A stretch of 64,000 nucleotides of DNA from Mesonia algae (GCF_003253545.1 NZ_QKYV01000002.1:248001-312000), one strand, 5' to 3'. Positions 16,564-25,980 are shown, counted from the stretch's first letter. Made by a program: numbers and translations. Notes: generated by a model from the sequence alone, not told the origin.

Positions 16564-16571
16564 TACTTTTG
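16564..16571 (+). promoter_or_regulatory. -7 promoter element of the second DEAD-box gene
   Basis: TACTTTTG matches TAnnTTTG and ends 15 bp before ATG 16587, which decides that start over the upstream TTG in frame at 16569. Confidence 0.55.
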
Positions 16572-16586
16572 CAAAAAATTGAGTTT

Positions 16587-17948
16587 ATGAGTTCTTTTGA
16601 AGATTTAGATCTATCCAAACAATTAGGTTATGCTATAGAGGATTTAGGTTTTACACAACCTACACCTATTCAGCAAGAAGCTTTTCCTGTTATTCGATCG
16701 GGTAAAGACGTTGTGGGTATTGCACAAACCGGTACAGGGAAAACTTTAGGGTATATGCTTCCTATACTACAAGATTTAAAATTTTCAAAACAAGTCAACC
16801 CTCGCGTAATGGTATTAGTTCCTACACGAGAATTGGTTGTTCAAGTCGTAGATGAGATTCATAAATTTGCAAAGTATTTAAATATTAGAGTGTTGGGGAT
16901 TTACGGAGGCGTAAATATGAATCCTCAAAAAGAAATGCTATTACAAGGCTGCGACATTATTGTAGCCACTCCGGGTAGATTGTATGATTTGGCTTTAGCA
17001 AGAGCAGTTCAACTAAAATCAGTTAAAAAACTGGTGATAGATGAGGTAGATGTAATGCTAGATTTAGGCTTTCGTTTTCAACTCAAAAACATTTTTGAAT
17101 TGTTGCCAGAAAAAAGACAAAATATCATGTTTTCGGCAACGATGACCGAAGAGGTTGATGCGTTAATGGACGATTATTTTGTTTCGCCGCAGCGTATTGC
17201 TATCGCTTTAAGCGGAACTCCCTTAGATAATATTTCCCAAAGCGTTTATGCAGTTCCTAACTTCTATACCAAACTTAATTTAGTATCACAGCTTTTAAAA
17301 GACAAAGAAACCTTTCAAAAAGTATTGGTCTTTGTTTCTAATAAGAAAAGTGCCGATAGAACTTTTGATGTTTTAACGGAAGAATTTCCAGATGAAGTGT
17401 GTGTAATTCACTCTAACAAATCTCAAAATTACCGAATTAGATCTATTCGCCAGTTTGATGAAGGAGACAATAGAATTTTAGTCACCACCGATGTGATGGC
17501 TCGTGGAATTGACCTCCATCAGATTTCTCATGTAATCAATATCGATACACCTAAGTATGCCGAAAATTATATGCACCGTATTGGTAGAACAGGACGTGCA
17601 GAGAAGGAGGGACGTTCAATTTTATTATATACCGAAAAAGAACAGGAAGATAAAGAAGCGATTGAAGCTTTAATGGATTATCAAATTCCTGTAGAAGAGT
17701 TTCCAGAAACGGTAGAGATCAGTAAATTACTAACTCCAGAAGAAAGACCGTTTATAAAGGAACATAACAATCCGCATAAACCCATAGACGGAGAAGAGCC
17801 TGGAGCGAGTTTTCACGAAAAGAAAGAGAAGAACCAAAAAACCAATCAGGGTGGTTCTTACCGTAGAGAAATTGCTAAAAAATATAAAAAACCTAAAACT
17901 CGAGGGGATAAAAACTATAACAGACGTAACAAAAATAAACGCAGGTAA
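16587..17948 (+). CDS. DEAD-box RNA helicase with DEVD motif and basic tail
   Basis: 453 residues from ATG 16587. Q motif [14 protein letters not shown] at 46-53, PTREL at about 79-83, TPGR, motif II as DEVD at 152-155 instead of DEAD, then SATM and [13 protein letters not shown] in domain 2. DEVD substitutions occur in other flavobacterial DEAD-box proteins and keep both acidic positions that bind Mg-ATP, so activity is expected. The last 60 residues are strongly basic ([19 protein letters not shown]), a typical RNA-binding tail. Its stop overlaps the ATG of a VF530-family gene by one base. Confidence 0.93.
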   Translation: MSSFEDLDLSKQLGYAIEDLGFTQPTPIQQEAFPVIRSGKDVVGIAQTGTGKTLGYMLPILQDLKFSKQVNPRVMVLVPTRELVVQVVDEIHKFAKYLNIRVLGIYGGVNMNPQKEMLLQGCDIIVATPGRLYDLALARAVQLKSVKKLVIDEVDVMLDLGFRFQLKNIFELLPEKRQNIMFSATMTEEVDALMDDYFVSPQRIAIALSGTPLDNISQSVYAVPNFYTKLNLVSQLLKDKETFQKVLVFVSNKKSADRTFDVLTEEFPDEVCVIHSNKSQNYRIRSIRQFDEGDNRILVTTDVMARGIDLHQISHVINIDTPKYAENYMHRIGRTGRAEKEGRSILLYTEKEQEDKEAIEALMDYQIPVEEFPETVEISKLLTPEERPFIKEHNNPHKPIDGEEPGASFHEKKEKNQKTNQGGSYRREIAKKYKKPKTRGDKNYNRRNKNKRR

Positions 17949-18166
17949 TGGAGTCACAACCTAATAACCCTCTACATGGGGTAAAATTAGCCACTATTGT
18001 AGAGTTTTTGGTGGATCATTATGGCTGGGAAGAATTAGGCGAACGCATACACATTAACTGTTTTCGGTCTAATCCTACGGTAAAATCTAGCCTCAAATTT
18101 TTAAGGAGAACTCCTTGGGCACGAGAAAAAGTAGAGAATCTTTATTTAAGAACCATCAAGAAGTGA
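17948..18166 (+). CDS. VF530 family (DUF2132) DNA-binding-like small protein
   Basis: A 72-residue protein matching the VF530/DUF2132 family throughout: [21 protein letters not shown] at the start and [24 protein letters not shown] in the middle, which is the family signature. The family has a small helical fold with proposed DNA binding; the cellular role is not known. It overlaps the DEAD-box stop by one base (TAATG), so it is translationally coupled to an RNA helicase. Confidence 0.9.
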   Translation: MESQPNNPLHGVKLATIVEFLVDHYGWEELGERIHINCFRSNPTVKSSLKFLRRTPWAREKVENLYLRTIKK

Positions 18167-18172
18167 TAATTC

Positions 18173-18182
18173 CGCTTAAGCG
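18173..18182. repeat. Perfect 10-bp palindrome CGCTTAAGCG
   Basis: A perfect palindrome just after the VF530 stop, between two convergent genes. It may be part of a short terminator or a protein site; no T run follows. Confidence 0.3.
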
Positions 18183-18211
18183 AATAAAGTTTAAATCCGT
18201 TTTACCAACTA

Positions 18212-18706
18212 CTAAGGGCTATCGTAAAGTCTTTTAATTCTATTAAAATCTAGAGGTTTTTGGATAGAATAAAAATAATTTAATTGCCATTCTTGCGTCT
18301 TTTGAGCTTGTTTATTATTTGCAATATCCCATATAGGATAGACTCTAAAGCCTCTTTTCCCTTCCTTTAATGGAGAAGAAACTATGCCTTTTTTAATTAA
18401 TACAGACTTAGGAAATACAAATTGCCCTAATTCATTTTCCTTTTTTACGTTTACTATATAATAATCAAAAGAAGAAGTGTTTTTTATAGGTTGAGTAATT
18501 CCTTGTCTATTCCTTTCCCAAAAGCTTACGAACTGTCCTACCTTTTTAGGAGTTATTTTACCGCTTCTACTAATAATATTCTTTTCATTTAACCTAAACC
18601 GGCAAGCATCATATTCCTGACTTTCTTGTTCTATTTCAAAATCTAAAATTTCGTAGTTTATAAAATCATAAACTAACGACTTTATTTGAGATAAATTTTT
18701 ATTCAT
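18212..18706 (-). CDS. MepB family protein
   Basis: A 164-residue soluble protein of the MepB family, named after a gene in the Staphylococcus mepRAB multidrug operon. Family features visible are YDACRFRLNEKNIISRSGKITPKK near 30-55, GQFVSFWERN, GQFVFPKSVLIKKGIVS near 115-130, and the KRGFRVYPIWD segment. The role is unknown; it may bind nucleic acid or act as an MmcQ/YjbR-like protein. It lies 11 bp downstream of the alpha/beta hydrolase gene on the same strand and is probably cotranscribed with it. Confidence 0.85.
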   Translation of the reverse strand: MNKNLSQIKSLVYDFINYEILDFEIEQESQEYDACRFRLNEKNIISRSGKITPKKVGQFVSFWERNRQGITQPIKNTSSFDYYIVNVKKENELGQFVFPKSVLIKKGIVSSPLKEGKRGFRVYPIWDIANNKQAQKTQEWQLNYFYSIQKPLDFNRIKRLYDSP

Positions 18707-18717
18707 AGGTAAGTTGA

Positions 18718-19548
18718 CTAATTAGATGATTTAGTGGTTTCCATAAAATGTAAAATTTCGTCATAACGTTTACTCCAAGGCCAGATGTACTGAAGAACCA
18801 TAGGAACGTGTTTTTTCTTTAAAACGATCTTCTTTAAATTAGGTTGAAACTCTTCTAACTTATTATAAAAATCTTGATTAGCTTCTATGATAGACAAATA
18901 AGACTTGCCCCCCCAATACTGTAAAATAGGAGGCGTGTTTTTACTAATGTAATTTATAGGTGATGCTTTTTCCCAAGTGTTGGGATGGTTACTCCAAGTA
19001 GTAAGGTAATTATTCTCGCTCGTAGGCGGATTTTTTTGCAAGTATGAAAACATATCTAATCCTGCAGCATCATTTAAAATTATACCAGAAATATCATTTT
19101 GATCTATTCCATATTTTGGGTTCATCACCGCTAATGCTACCAAATGTCCACCTGCAGAATGTCCTGTTACGTAAATTCTCTGAGGATCACCTCCATAATT
19201 TTCTATATTCTTTTTAACCCAATTTATATTTTTTGCAATTTCTTGAGTCATCTTCTTATAGTTTGCTTTGGGACTAAGTGTATAATCTGGTATAACGCTA
19301 ACCACACCTTTTTTAGCGAAATTTCTTCCTAAAAAGCCATAAGTTTCTTTTTTTCCGCTATTCCAGTTTCCACCGTGTACAAAAATAAGAACTGGATGTA
19401 GTTTTGTTGTTACTTTTTTAGGCTGAAAAATATGAGAAGTTAAGTCTGTGTTTTCAGTAAGGACATAAGGAACATTTTTATGCTTTGTGACAGCACAACT
19501 AGAACAAATTAATAATAGGATACCTAAGAAATAAGAAAATAGACGCAT
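18718..19548 (-). CDS. Alpha/beta hydrolase lipoprotein (carboxylesterase-like)
   Basis: Start chosen at the internal ATG 19546-19548, because it places a compact lipoprotein signal (MRLFSYFLGILLLICSSC) at the N-terminus; the open frame continues 7 codons further to 19569. The mature protein has the oxyanion motif VHGGNWNSG, nucleophile elbow GHSAGGH and a C-terminal His region (KKKHVPMV), as in the BD-FAE/carboxylesterase group. It presumably cleaves small esters at the cell envelope. Substrate unknown. Followed by the MepB gene. Confidence 0.85.
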   Translation of the reverse strand: MRLFSYFLGILLLICSSCAVTKHKNVPYVLTENTDLTSHIFQPKKVTTKLHPVLIFVHGGNWNSGKKETYGFLGRNFAKKGVVSVIPDYTLSPKANYKKMTQEIAKNINWVKKNIENYGGDPQRIYVTGHSAGGHLVALAVMNPKYGIDQNDISGIILNDAAGLDMFSYLQKNPPTSENNYLTTWSNHPNTWEKASPINYISKNTPPILQYWGGKSYLSIIEANQDFYNKLEEFQPNLKKIVLKKKHVPMVLQYIWPWSKRYDEILHFMETTKSSN

Positions 19549-19626
19549 AAAGTAAAATGAGAAAGTCAATATTCAAGCTGCTAAATATAAGATAAAAGCA
19601 TATCTTATATTTCTGAAAATTAATAT

Positions 19627-20118
19627 ATGTCTCAATTTATAAAAATAGCTTTTGGTGGTGGTTGTCATTGGTGTACCGAAGCTGTTTTTCAAGCTTTAAA
19701 AGGAGTTGATAAAGTAGAACAAGGTTTTGTAGCATCAAAAGGAACAAATGATTATTTTTCTGAAGCAGTTATAGTTCATTTTTCTCCTCATATAATTTCG
19801 ATAGAACAATTAATTGAAGTTCATTTAACGACCCATAAAAGTGAATCTAAACACAGTATGCGTCATAAATATAGATCGGCTATTTATACTTTCGATTCTT
19901 TACAAGAAAAAGAAGCTAAACGATGTCTTTCAAATTTTAAAAAACAAAATCCTAAAATCATTACAGAGGTGTTGCCTTTTAGTAGTTTTAGACCTAGCCG
20001 GGAAGAAATACAGAATTATTATTTAAAAAATCCTCAAAAGCCATTTTGCCAACGTTATATTTCTCCGAAGTTAGAAAACTTAGAGAGAGGTTTTAAGAAC
20101 CTATTGAGTAAGAAATGA
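19627..20118 (+). CDS. msrA: Peptide-methionine (S)-S-oxide reductase MsrA
   Basis: A 163-residue MsrA. The active-site loop is GGGCHWCTEAVF with nucleophile Cys13; the usual Phe of GCFWC is His here, a natural variant. Other family features are the GFV segment at the start of strand 2 and HSMRHKYRSAIY. It repairs oxidised methionine in the cytoplasm. The length is somewhat short but complete, ending after the FCQRYISPKL segment. It is monocistronic, divergent from the esterase gene. Confidence 0.92.
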   Translation: MSQFIKIAFGGGCHWCTEAVFQALKGVDKVEQGFVASKGTNDYFSEAVIVHFSPHIISIEQLIEVHLTTHKSESKHSMRHKYRSAIYTFDSLQEKEAKRCLSNFKKQNPKIITEVLPFSSFRPSREEIQNYYLKNPQKPFCQRYISPKLENLERGFKNLLSKK

Positions 20119-20160
20119 GTATGTAAGAATTTAGCTCTTTAAGATGAATACCAGTCAATT

Positions 20161-21024
20161 ATGAAAAATTATATAATTATTTGTTTTTTACTTTACGGAT
20201 TCTTTAGCCATGCCCAAACTGACATAGAAAAACAGGTGGTTGGTGTTTACCAAATAAGGCAAGGCCCAGATGATTTTCGTATGTTTATTATTTTTCCAGA
20301 TCACCGTTATGTTCTTGGTTATTTTGGTGGGATGCAAAAAGGAACTTGGAATATAGAGGGAGAGGCATTGATTCTTACTCAATCTCCAGAACCTGCTTTT
20401 GCACTTTACGGAAGAAAAAGAGCCTCTTTTAAAGATAAAACCAGCATCAGGTATAATGTAGAAGCTTCTAATCGAGTATTGGTCAATTGGAAGTCATCTA
20501 ATGCACATAATTATTATGCTGTTTTCAATGAGAATGCAAACTGTTTTAGTTTTCCCTATATACAGAAACTAGATAGAAATATAGAAAATATATACGTAAC
20601 CTCATTAGGAAACTTATATAATGATGAAATCTCCCAAAAGGTAAAAATTTTTCATTTTAAAAATCCAAAAAAATATAACGAATTGCTTTTGGTGAATTTA
20701 TCATCTCAATATATTACTAGTAATCAACTTAGGGCTTTGTTTAAAAATGATAAATTATATTTTGGTCCAAACGATGAAGGAATTCCTAAAAAACCGATAG
20801 AAGATCTATCTCAGGATGATGAAGCATTTATAAATCAATATTCAAAAACTTCGTTATTTAAGGATGAATTGAATAGAGGAGAAGAGCTATTTCCTTATAC
20901 AGAAAATCCAACATTAGAAGAATTAGAAGTTTTTCATCGCATATATGTTCATGAAAAATTGATTATGGAGGCTCCAAAAGCAACAGAAGCTCCTTTATTT
21001 ATAGCAAAATGTGAAAATAATTAA
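20161..21024 (+). CDS. Secreted protein of unknown function
   Basis: A 287-residue protein with a signal peptide (cleavage after about residue 19, FFSHAQ). The first mature segment (VGVYQIRQG, then RYVLGYFGGMQKGTWNIEG) resembles a small beta-sandwich or lipocalin-like module as seen in periplasmic Bacteroidetes proteins. The rest, including a DLSQDDEAFINQYSKTSLF segment, matches no family I recognise. It stands alone between msrA and the cold-shock gene. Confidence 0.7.
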   Translation: MKNYIIICFLLYGFFSHAQTDIEKQVVGVYQIRQGPDDFRMFIIFPDHRYVLGYFGGMQKGTWNIEGEALILTQSPEPAFALYGRKRASFKDKTSIRYNVEASNRVLVNWKSSNAHNYYAVFNENANCFSFPYIQKLDRNIENIYVTSLGNLYNDEISQKVKIFHFKNPKKYNELLLVNLSSQYITSNQLRALFKNDKLYFGPNDEGIPKKPIEDLSQDDEAFINQYSKTSLFKDELNRGEELFPYTENPTLEELEVFHRIYVHEKLIMEAPKATEAPLFIAKCENN

Positions 21025-21101
21025 ACCAAATAAAATCAACAAAGTGCCTGAATGTAAGCCCTTAGCACACAATTAAATAGGTTTTAAATTGAGATTCTAA
21101 C

Positions 21102-21109
21102 TATATTTG
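21102..21109 (+). promoter_or_regulatory. -7 promoter element of the cold-shock gene
   Basis: TATATTTG matches TAnnTTTG; transcription from here would give a leader of about 80 nt before the ATG at 21195, typical for cold-shock genes. Confidence 0.45.
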
Positions 21110-21194
21110 AAAATAAATGAAAATAATAGTTAGATATCCAATTAAATGCATCATATTTGTCAATAATAAATAACAATTTTTTAATTACATTACA

Positions 21195-21386
21195 ATGAAT
21201 AAAGGAACAGTAAAATTCTTCAATGACACTAAAGGTTTTGGATTTATCACTGAAGAAGGTGCGGACAAAGATCATTTTGTACACGTATCAGGATTAATCG
21301 ACGAAGTTCGCGAAGGTGACGAAGTTGAGTTTGATTTACAAGAAGGAAATAAAGGTTTAAATGCAGTAAACGTTAGAGTTCTGTAA
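21195..21386 (+). CDS. Cold-shock domain protein (CspA family)
   Basis: A 63-residue single cold-shock domain. RNP1 is KGFGFIT at 13-19 and RNP2 is HFVHVS at 27-32, both canonical, within a five-strand OB fold. It binds single-stranded RNA and DNA as a chaperone. It has its own promoter with a long leader and a strong terminator, so it is a single-gene unit. Its presence alongside five DEAD-box genes in the window fits an RNA-structure-management theme. Confidence 0.96.
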   Translation: MNKGTVKFFNDTKGFGFITEEGADKDHFVHVSGLIDEVREGDEVEFDLQEGNKGLNAVNVRVL

Positions 21387-21411
21387 TATATATCTCTTTA
21401 AGAAAACGAGT

Positions 21412-21441
21412 AAAGCCCATCTTTTTAGATGGGCTTTTTTT
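21412..21441 (+). terminator. Rho-independent terminator of the cold-shock gene
   Basis: Perfect 11-bp stem AAAGCCCATCT / AGATGGGCTTT with a 4-nt loop, followed by a T run to 21441. Confidence 0.92.
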
Positions 21442-21503
21442 ATACCTCCCATTTACACGTAAATAAAGTTAGGTTTTACTTCACATTACTTTAGCAAAAC
21501 ATT

Positions 21504-21599
21504 ATGAAGGTCTCACAGTACGTTTTGCTGCTTAAATTATATTTTAGAAACTCTAATCAGATGAAGTCTGTAACGGAGATAAAATATGATAGATCTTAA
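21504..21599 (+). CDS. Possible 31-residue leader ORF overlapping the SbnA-like start
   Basis: An ATG at 21504 opens a 31-codon frame (starting MKVSQYVLLLKLYF) that ends at TAA 21597-21599, 11 bases inside the SbnA-like gene in another frame. The overlap suggests translational coupling or a leader peptide, but the ORF may be chance; no strong ribosome-binding site distinguishes it. Confidence 0.25.
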   Translation: MKVSQYVLLLKLYFRNSNQMKSVTEIKYDRS

Positions 21600-22584
21600 A
21601 AAAAAACCTCAAATTCATGCTAATATTCTAGAGACTTCTGGAAATACTCAACTTCTTCAACTCAAAAAGTGTTTTAAAAACAACTCTTTTAATGTTTATG
21701 GAAAATTAGAATTCTTAAACCCTAGTGGAAGTATAAAAGATCGTATTGCTATTCATATTTTAGAAGAAGCGATGAATGAAGGTTTTATCAATAAAAATAC
21801 GACTATCATAGAGTCTAGCTCTGGTAATATGGCTTTAGGGTTAGCTCAAGCTTGTTTATACTTAGGTTTAAAACTAATGGTGGTGGTAGATCCTAAAATT
21901 AATAACCACACCGAAAAATTATTAGAAACTTATAAAGTTAATATAGTAAAGGTAAACACTCCAGACCCCAAAGGAGGTTTTTTAGGAGCCAGGTTAAATA
22001 AAGTAAAAGAATTATTAGCAGAAGTTCCTAATAGTTATTGGACCAACCAATATGGAAACTTAAACAACCCTCGAACTCATTACCAAACGATGAACGAAAT
22101 TTGCGAAAGTCTCGACCATCAAGTAGATTATCTTTTTTTAGCCACCAGTACCTGCGGAACGTTAATGGGATGTGCAGAATATATTCAACAACACCAATTG
22201 CCTACTAAAATTATTGCCGTAGACGCTAAAGGGAGTGTATTATTTGGAGGACAACCTGGCAAGAGATTGGTTCCTGGTCACGGAGCAGGGGTTCCTTCTC
22301 AGTTTCTAGATATTTCCAAAATTACAGATCACACCGAGGTTACAGATTTAGATTGCATTAAAGGCTGTTGGACTTTACTTCAACAAGAGGCCATTTTATG
22401 CGGAGGAAGTACTGGAGGAGTGATAGAAGCTATCCATAATTACAGTCCGTATATTCCTGAAGGGAGCAATTGTGTTATGATGCTTTGTGATCGAGGAGAT
22501 CGGTATTTAGATACCATTTATAACAAAGAATGGATTTTAGAAAATATTGAGGAAGCAAAAAATTTAGATTTTATAAATGAATAA
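21586..22584 (+). CDS. PLP-dependent cysteine-synthase-family enzyme, SbnA-like
   Basis: A 332-residue fold-type II PLP enzyme. The Schiff-base lysine is Lys51 in NPSGSIKDR, the phosphate loop is ESSSGNMALG (77-86), and a second glycine loop CGGSTGGV is near the C-terminus. It differs from housekeeping CysK (TSGNT replaced by SSGNM) in the way 2,3-diaminopropionate synthases such as SbnA do. SbnA joins O-phosphoserine and glutamate; that reaction is only an analogy here. It is the first gene of a three-gene operon with an FAD/NAD(P)-binding protein (8-bp overlap) and a Y4yA-type decarboxylase-like protein. Confidence 0.85.
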   Translation: MIDLKKKPQIHANILETSGNTQLLQLKKCFKNNSFNVYGKLEFLNPSGSIKDRIAIHILEEAMNEGFINKNTTIIESSSGNMALGLAQACLYLGLKLMVVVDPKINNHTEKLLETYKVNIVKVNTPDPKGGFLGARLNKVKELLAEVPNSYWTNQYGNLNNPRTHYQTMNEICESLDHQVDYLFLATSTCGTLMGCAEYIQQHQLPTKIIAVDAKGSVLFGGQPGKRLVPGHGAGVPSQFLDISKITDHTEVTDLDCIKGCWTLLQQEAILCGGSTGGVIEAIHNYSPYIPEGSNCVMMLCDRGDRYLDTIYNKEWILENIEEAKNLDFINE

Positions 22585-24331
22585 AGTGAAAAACCAAAAG
22601 CAAGTTCCATTTCAAGTGGCTATTATAGGCTTTGGTCCTAAGGGGTTATATGCTTTAGAGCGGATTATTGCAGAAATTCAGCATACCAAAATTACCAGAC
22701 CTCTTGAAATTCACCTTTTCAATAAAACATCTTTTTTCGGTTCGGGAGATGTTTATAGATCTGATCAGCCTTTGTCATTATTAATGAACTATTCAAATCA
22801 TAACATTCAATTTAAACATCAAAAACCACCCTTTCTAAAAACCAATACTTTTCAAGACTTTTTACCTTGGTTAGCTAAAAAGACAAATCAAAAAACCGAA
22901 GAACTTCAGTATAAATATGCTCCAAGGGCTGTGGTAGGGAGTTTTTTAGAATATTGTTTCCAATCTTTACTAAAGTTACTTCCTGAACATGTAGAAGTAC
23001 AAACCCATATTGCAAGTGTTATAGATGTAATTCCGGTAGAAGAAAAATATGAGATAGTTACTCAAGAAGGAAAAACACCCCCAACTAAAGTCGACAATAT
23101 CTTATTTACCACAGGTCATTTTTGGAACCGACAGCAAATAAAACCAAGCAAAAAAACGTCTTCGTTTATAGATTTTATTTATCCCGTAACACAACAACTC
23201 TCTGGTATACCATCCACTGCAATCGTTGGAATAAAAGGATTAGGACTTACTTTTATTGATGCGGTTTTAGCCTTAACGGAAAATATCAATCCCTTATCTG
23301 ATTCCGCTTCAGCGAAGAATGCATGTAAGATAATACCTTTCTCTAGAAGTGGGATTCCTATGATTCCTCGAACAGGAGAGCCAGATCGAGATCGAGAATT
23401 AAAATTTTTTACGGAAGAAAAATTATCTCCGTTTATAAACGGAAAAAAAGCCGACTTTGAAAAAGATCTCTTGCCTTTACTAAAACAAGAATATACCTAT
23501 GCCTATTATGAAACCGCTTTTAAAATTAACGGGTTTTCAATAGGAGGTTTTGAAAATTATACCGACTTAGAAAAACAAATTACCCTATTTCATAAAAAAC
23601 ATCCTGAGGTTGAAAAATGGAATTGGGATAAGGTATTTTTTCCTTTTTCAGAATTGAGAGAACTAACACACGATCACGTCTGTGACTATATAGAGCAAAT
23701 GTGTAAAGAAGCTACTTTAAAAAAAGGAAGTTCTCCATTAATGGAAGCCATTGCCGTGTGGAGAAAGGTAAGTCCGCTTTTTAATAAAATTTATAGTTTT
23801 GGCGGACTTACAGCCGAATCTCAAGAGAAATTTGACCGTGTCTACTTTGGATTGTTCAACAGGTTATCTTACGGTCCTCCTGTGGAAAACCTGCTTAAAA
23901 TATTAACTTTAGCTAAAAATAAGGTCATAGATTTCAGTTATGCTCGTTCTCCAGAAATAGTGACTTTAAAAGATGATAAAGTTTATAAAATAGTTAATCA
24001 AACTTCCTCAACTACTATAGATTTTCTTATCAATGCCACCATCCCAAGAGCAGCAGATAAAAAAGAAAAAGAAGGTTTATATAAAAATCTAGTTCAAAGA
24101 AAACTTGTTACTGAATTTATAAATAGACATGAAGGAAAATATTCCACAGGTAGTGTCTACATCAATAAAGAAGGAAAGATAATAAATTCACAAGAAGAGG
24201 TACAACCTAACCTAAGTTGTTACGGGACCCCTACAGAAGGGATTACTTTTGATAACGATACCCTTTCTAATTCTCGAAATAATTTTAGCGAGTATTGGGC
24301 TAAATCCATCATCAAACAAATAGCTAACTAA
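22577..24331 (+). CDS. FAD/NAD(P)-binding protein (NAD_binding_9 family)
   Basis: A 584-residue flavoprotein-like enzyme. The Rossmann motif IIGFGPKGLYALERI is at about 16-30, and the following FGSGDVYRSDQP region matches the FAD/NAD(P)-binding family with N-terminal NAD_binding_9 domain (related to N-hydroxylating monooxygenases but longer). A second dinucleotide fold is marked by AIVGIKGLGLTFIDA at about 215-230. It overlaps the SbnA-like gene by 8 bp and precedes the Y4yA gene by 11 bp. It may oxidise a PLP-derived amine product; the reaction is unknown. Confidence 0.8.
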   Translation: MNKVKNQKQVPFQVAIIGFGPKGLYALERIIAEIQHTKITRPLEIHLFNKTSFFGSGDVYRSDQPLSLLMNYSNHNIQFKHQKPPFLKTNTFQDFLPWLAKKTNQKTEELQYKYAPRAVVGSFLEYCFQSLLKLLPEHVEVQTHIASVIDVIPVEEKYEIVTQEGKTPPTKVDNILFTTGHFWNRQQIKPSKKTSSFIDFIYPVTQQLSGIPSTAIVGIKGLGLTFIDAVLALTENINPLSDSASAKNACKIIPFSRSGIPMIPRTGEPDRDRELKFFTEEKLSPFINGKKADFEKDLLPLLKQEYTYAYYETAFKINGFSIGGFENYTDLEKQITLFHKKHPEVEKWNWDKVFFPFSELRELTHDHVCDYIEQMCKEATLKKGSSPLMEAIAVWRKVSPLFNKIYSFGGLTAESQEKFDRVYFGLFNRLSYGPPVENLLKILTLAKNKVIDFSYARSPEIVTLKDDKVYKIVNQTSSTTIDFLINATIPRAADKKEKEGLYKNLVQRKLVTEFINRHEGKYSTGSVYINKEGKIINSQEEVQPNLSCYGTPTEGITFDNDTLSNSRNNFSEYWAKSIIKQIAN

Positions 24332-24342
24332 ACGAACTGTAA

Positions 24343-25794
24343 ATGAATTACGTAAAAGGAAATAAAGAAAATAGCTTAACTCCAATCACTTCGGGTTGGA
24401 TAAAAGAAATTTTAGAAAATAAATCTCTACTTGACGAATTAATGAGTACCTACGGTTCTCCCATCAATATTCATCACTTACCGAGTTTTGTCAATAACAT
24501 TAAAAAATTTCAGCAAGTTTTTAAAACTAAACAAGTAAATGCTCAGTTGTTCTACGCCCGTAAAGCCAACAAATCTAAAGGTATAGTCAAAAAAGCTTTA
24601 CAAACAGGAATAGGAGTAGATACTGCTAGTTTTAAAGAATTACAGCAATCTATTTCTTTAGGTGGCAAAACTGATACCTTGGTATTGACGAGCGCCATAA
24701 AAACCAAAGAACAAATAGAACTAGCCATAGATCAACAAATACCTATTGTTTTAGATAATAACGATGAATGTAAACTTACTCAGCAAATTGCTCAACAAAA
24801 AAATGCAAAAGCACTTATTGCGATTAGAGTTAGTGGTTTTATTGTTGATGGAGAAAAATTATATAGCCGATTTGGATTTGATATTGAAACAGTAAAAGAA
24901 TATATACTCCAACATTTCGTAAAAGATAAAACTTATCATTTGTTAGAACTCACAGGGCTGCATTTTCATTTAGATGGGTATTCTACTCATCAACGAGGAA
25001 TAGCTTTACATAGCTGTTTAGATTTGGTGGAAGAATTGAAAGCACACCACTTGATTATTAGGTTTATCGATATGGGGGGAGGCATTCTTATGAATTATCT
25101 AGAAAAGGAGGAAGAATGGCTTTCTTTTAAAGAGCAATTGAAAAATTCCGTAAAAGAACAAAAGGAGAATTTAACCTTTAACGGAACAGGATTGGGCTAT
25201 GAAATAATTAATGGAAAACTAGAAGGAACCTTAAAAACATATCCTTATTTCAATAAAATTAATAGTCAACTATTTCTTGAAGAGGTACTAAATAATAAAC
25301 AGCATAACAGCGGTTTAGAAAATTACAAAAGGACGAATCAACAACAAGTTCAATTAAGGATTGAACCAGGAAGATCGTTATTGAATCAGGTGGGGATTAC
25401 GGTGGCCAAAGTATCTCATCGCAAACAAGATGCTAAAGGTCAATGGTTGGTAGGTTTAGAAATGAATATGAGTCAGATGCTTAGTTCTAGTGCCGATTTT
25501 CTCCTAGATCCGTATATAATTTATCAAGATGAAATTGGAGATCATCACGAAGAAGTAAAGGTATATTTTACGGGAGCTTATTGTTTAGAGCGTGATATTT
25601 TACTAAAAAGAGCTATTCAGCTTCCAAAATTACCCGCTATTGGTGATACGATAGTATTTGTAAACACTGCAGGATATATGATGCATTTCTTTGAAACCGA
25701 AGCCCATTTATTTGAATTATCAACCAATCTAATTTATGAGAAAACTCATGAAGTTCCACAAACAAGCGATTTTATAGATGATAATTTAATCTAG
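24343..25794 (+). CDS. Y4yA family PLP-dependent enzyme (decarboxylase fold type III)
   Basis: A 483-residue alanine-racemase/ornithine-decarboxylase-fold PLP protein. The Schiff-base lysine is Lys74 in FYARKANK, HFHLDGYS provides the conserved His over the ring, GGGILMNY forms the phosphate-binding loop, and IEPGRSLL is the decarboxylase EPGR motif. Y4yA is named from a Rhizobium plasmid gene of unknown function; the closest characterised analogues are DAP decarboxylase and the siderophore enzyme SbnH. It is the last gene of the operon, followed by a hairpin at 25804-25838. Confidence 0.85.
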   Translation: MNYVKGNKENSLTPITSGWIKEILENKSLLDELMSTYGSPINIHHLPSFVNNIKKFQQVFKTKQVNAQLFYARKANKSKGIVKKALQTGIGVDTASFKELQQSISLGGKTDTLVLTSAIKTKEQIELAIDQQIPIVLDNNDECKLTQQIAQQKNAKALIAIRVSGFIVDGEKLYSRFGFDIETVKEYILQHFVKDKTYHLLELTGLHFHLDGYSTHQRGIALHSCLDLVEELKAHHLIIRFIDMGGGILMNYLEKEEEWLSFKEQLKNSVKEQKENLTFNGTGLGYEIINGKLEGTLKTYPYFNKINSQLFLEEVLNNKQHNSGLENYKRTNQQQVQLRIEPGRSLLNQVGITVAKVSHRKQDAKGQWLVGLEMNMSQMLSSSADFLLDPYIIYQDEIGDHHEEVKVYFTGAYCLERDILLKRAIQLPKLPAIGDTIVFVNTAGYMMHFFETEAHLFELSTNLIYEKTHEVPQTSDFIDDNLI

Positions 25795-25803
25795 TAAATC
25801 TGA

Positions 25804-25838
25804 TTGAGCCTTTCTATTATTGCATGAGAAAGGCTCAA
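25804..25838 (+). terminator. Hairpin after the Y4yA operon
   Basis: Perfect 12-bp inverted repeat TTGAGCCTTTCT / AGAAAGGCTCAA with an 11-nt loop directly after the operon; no T run follows, so termination efficiency is uncertain. Confidence 0.6.
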
Positions 25839-25972
25839 CTGGAAATCTCCATTTTGATATAAAAACTTTTCGCTGCTTAAAGAGATAGTAACCTTTTTTT
25901 TCTGAAGATGTATGTATTTACCGATTAAGCCTTAAAATTCATAATAAACCCAATTCCCAATAAAAGTGTCAT

Positions 25973-25980
25973 TATCTTTG
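25973..25980 (+). promoter_or_regulatory. -7 promoter element of the tandem DEAD-box operon
   Basis: TATCTTTG matches TAnnTTTG, 14 bp before ATG 25995. Confidence 0.6.
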
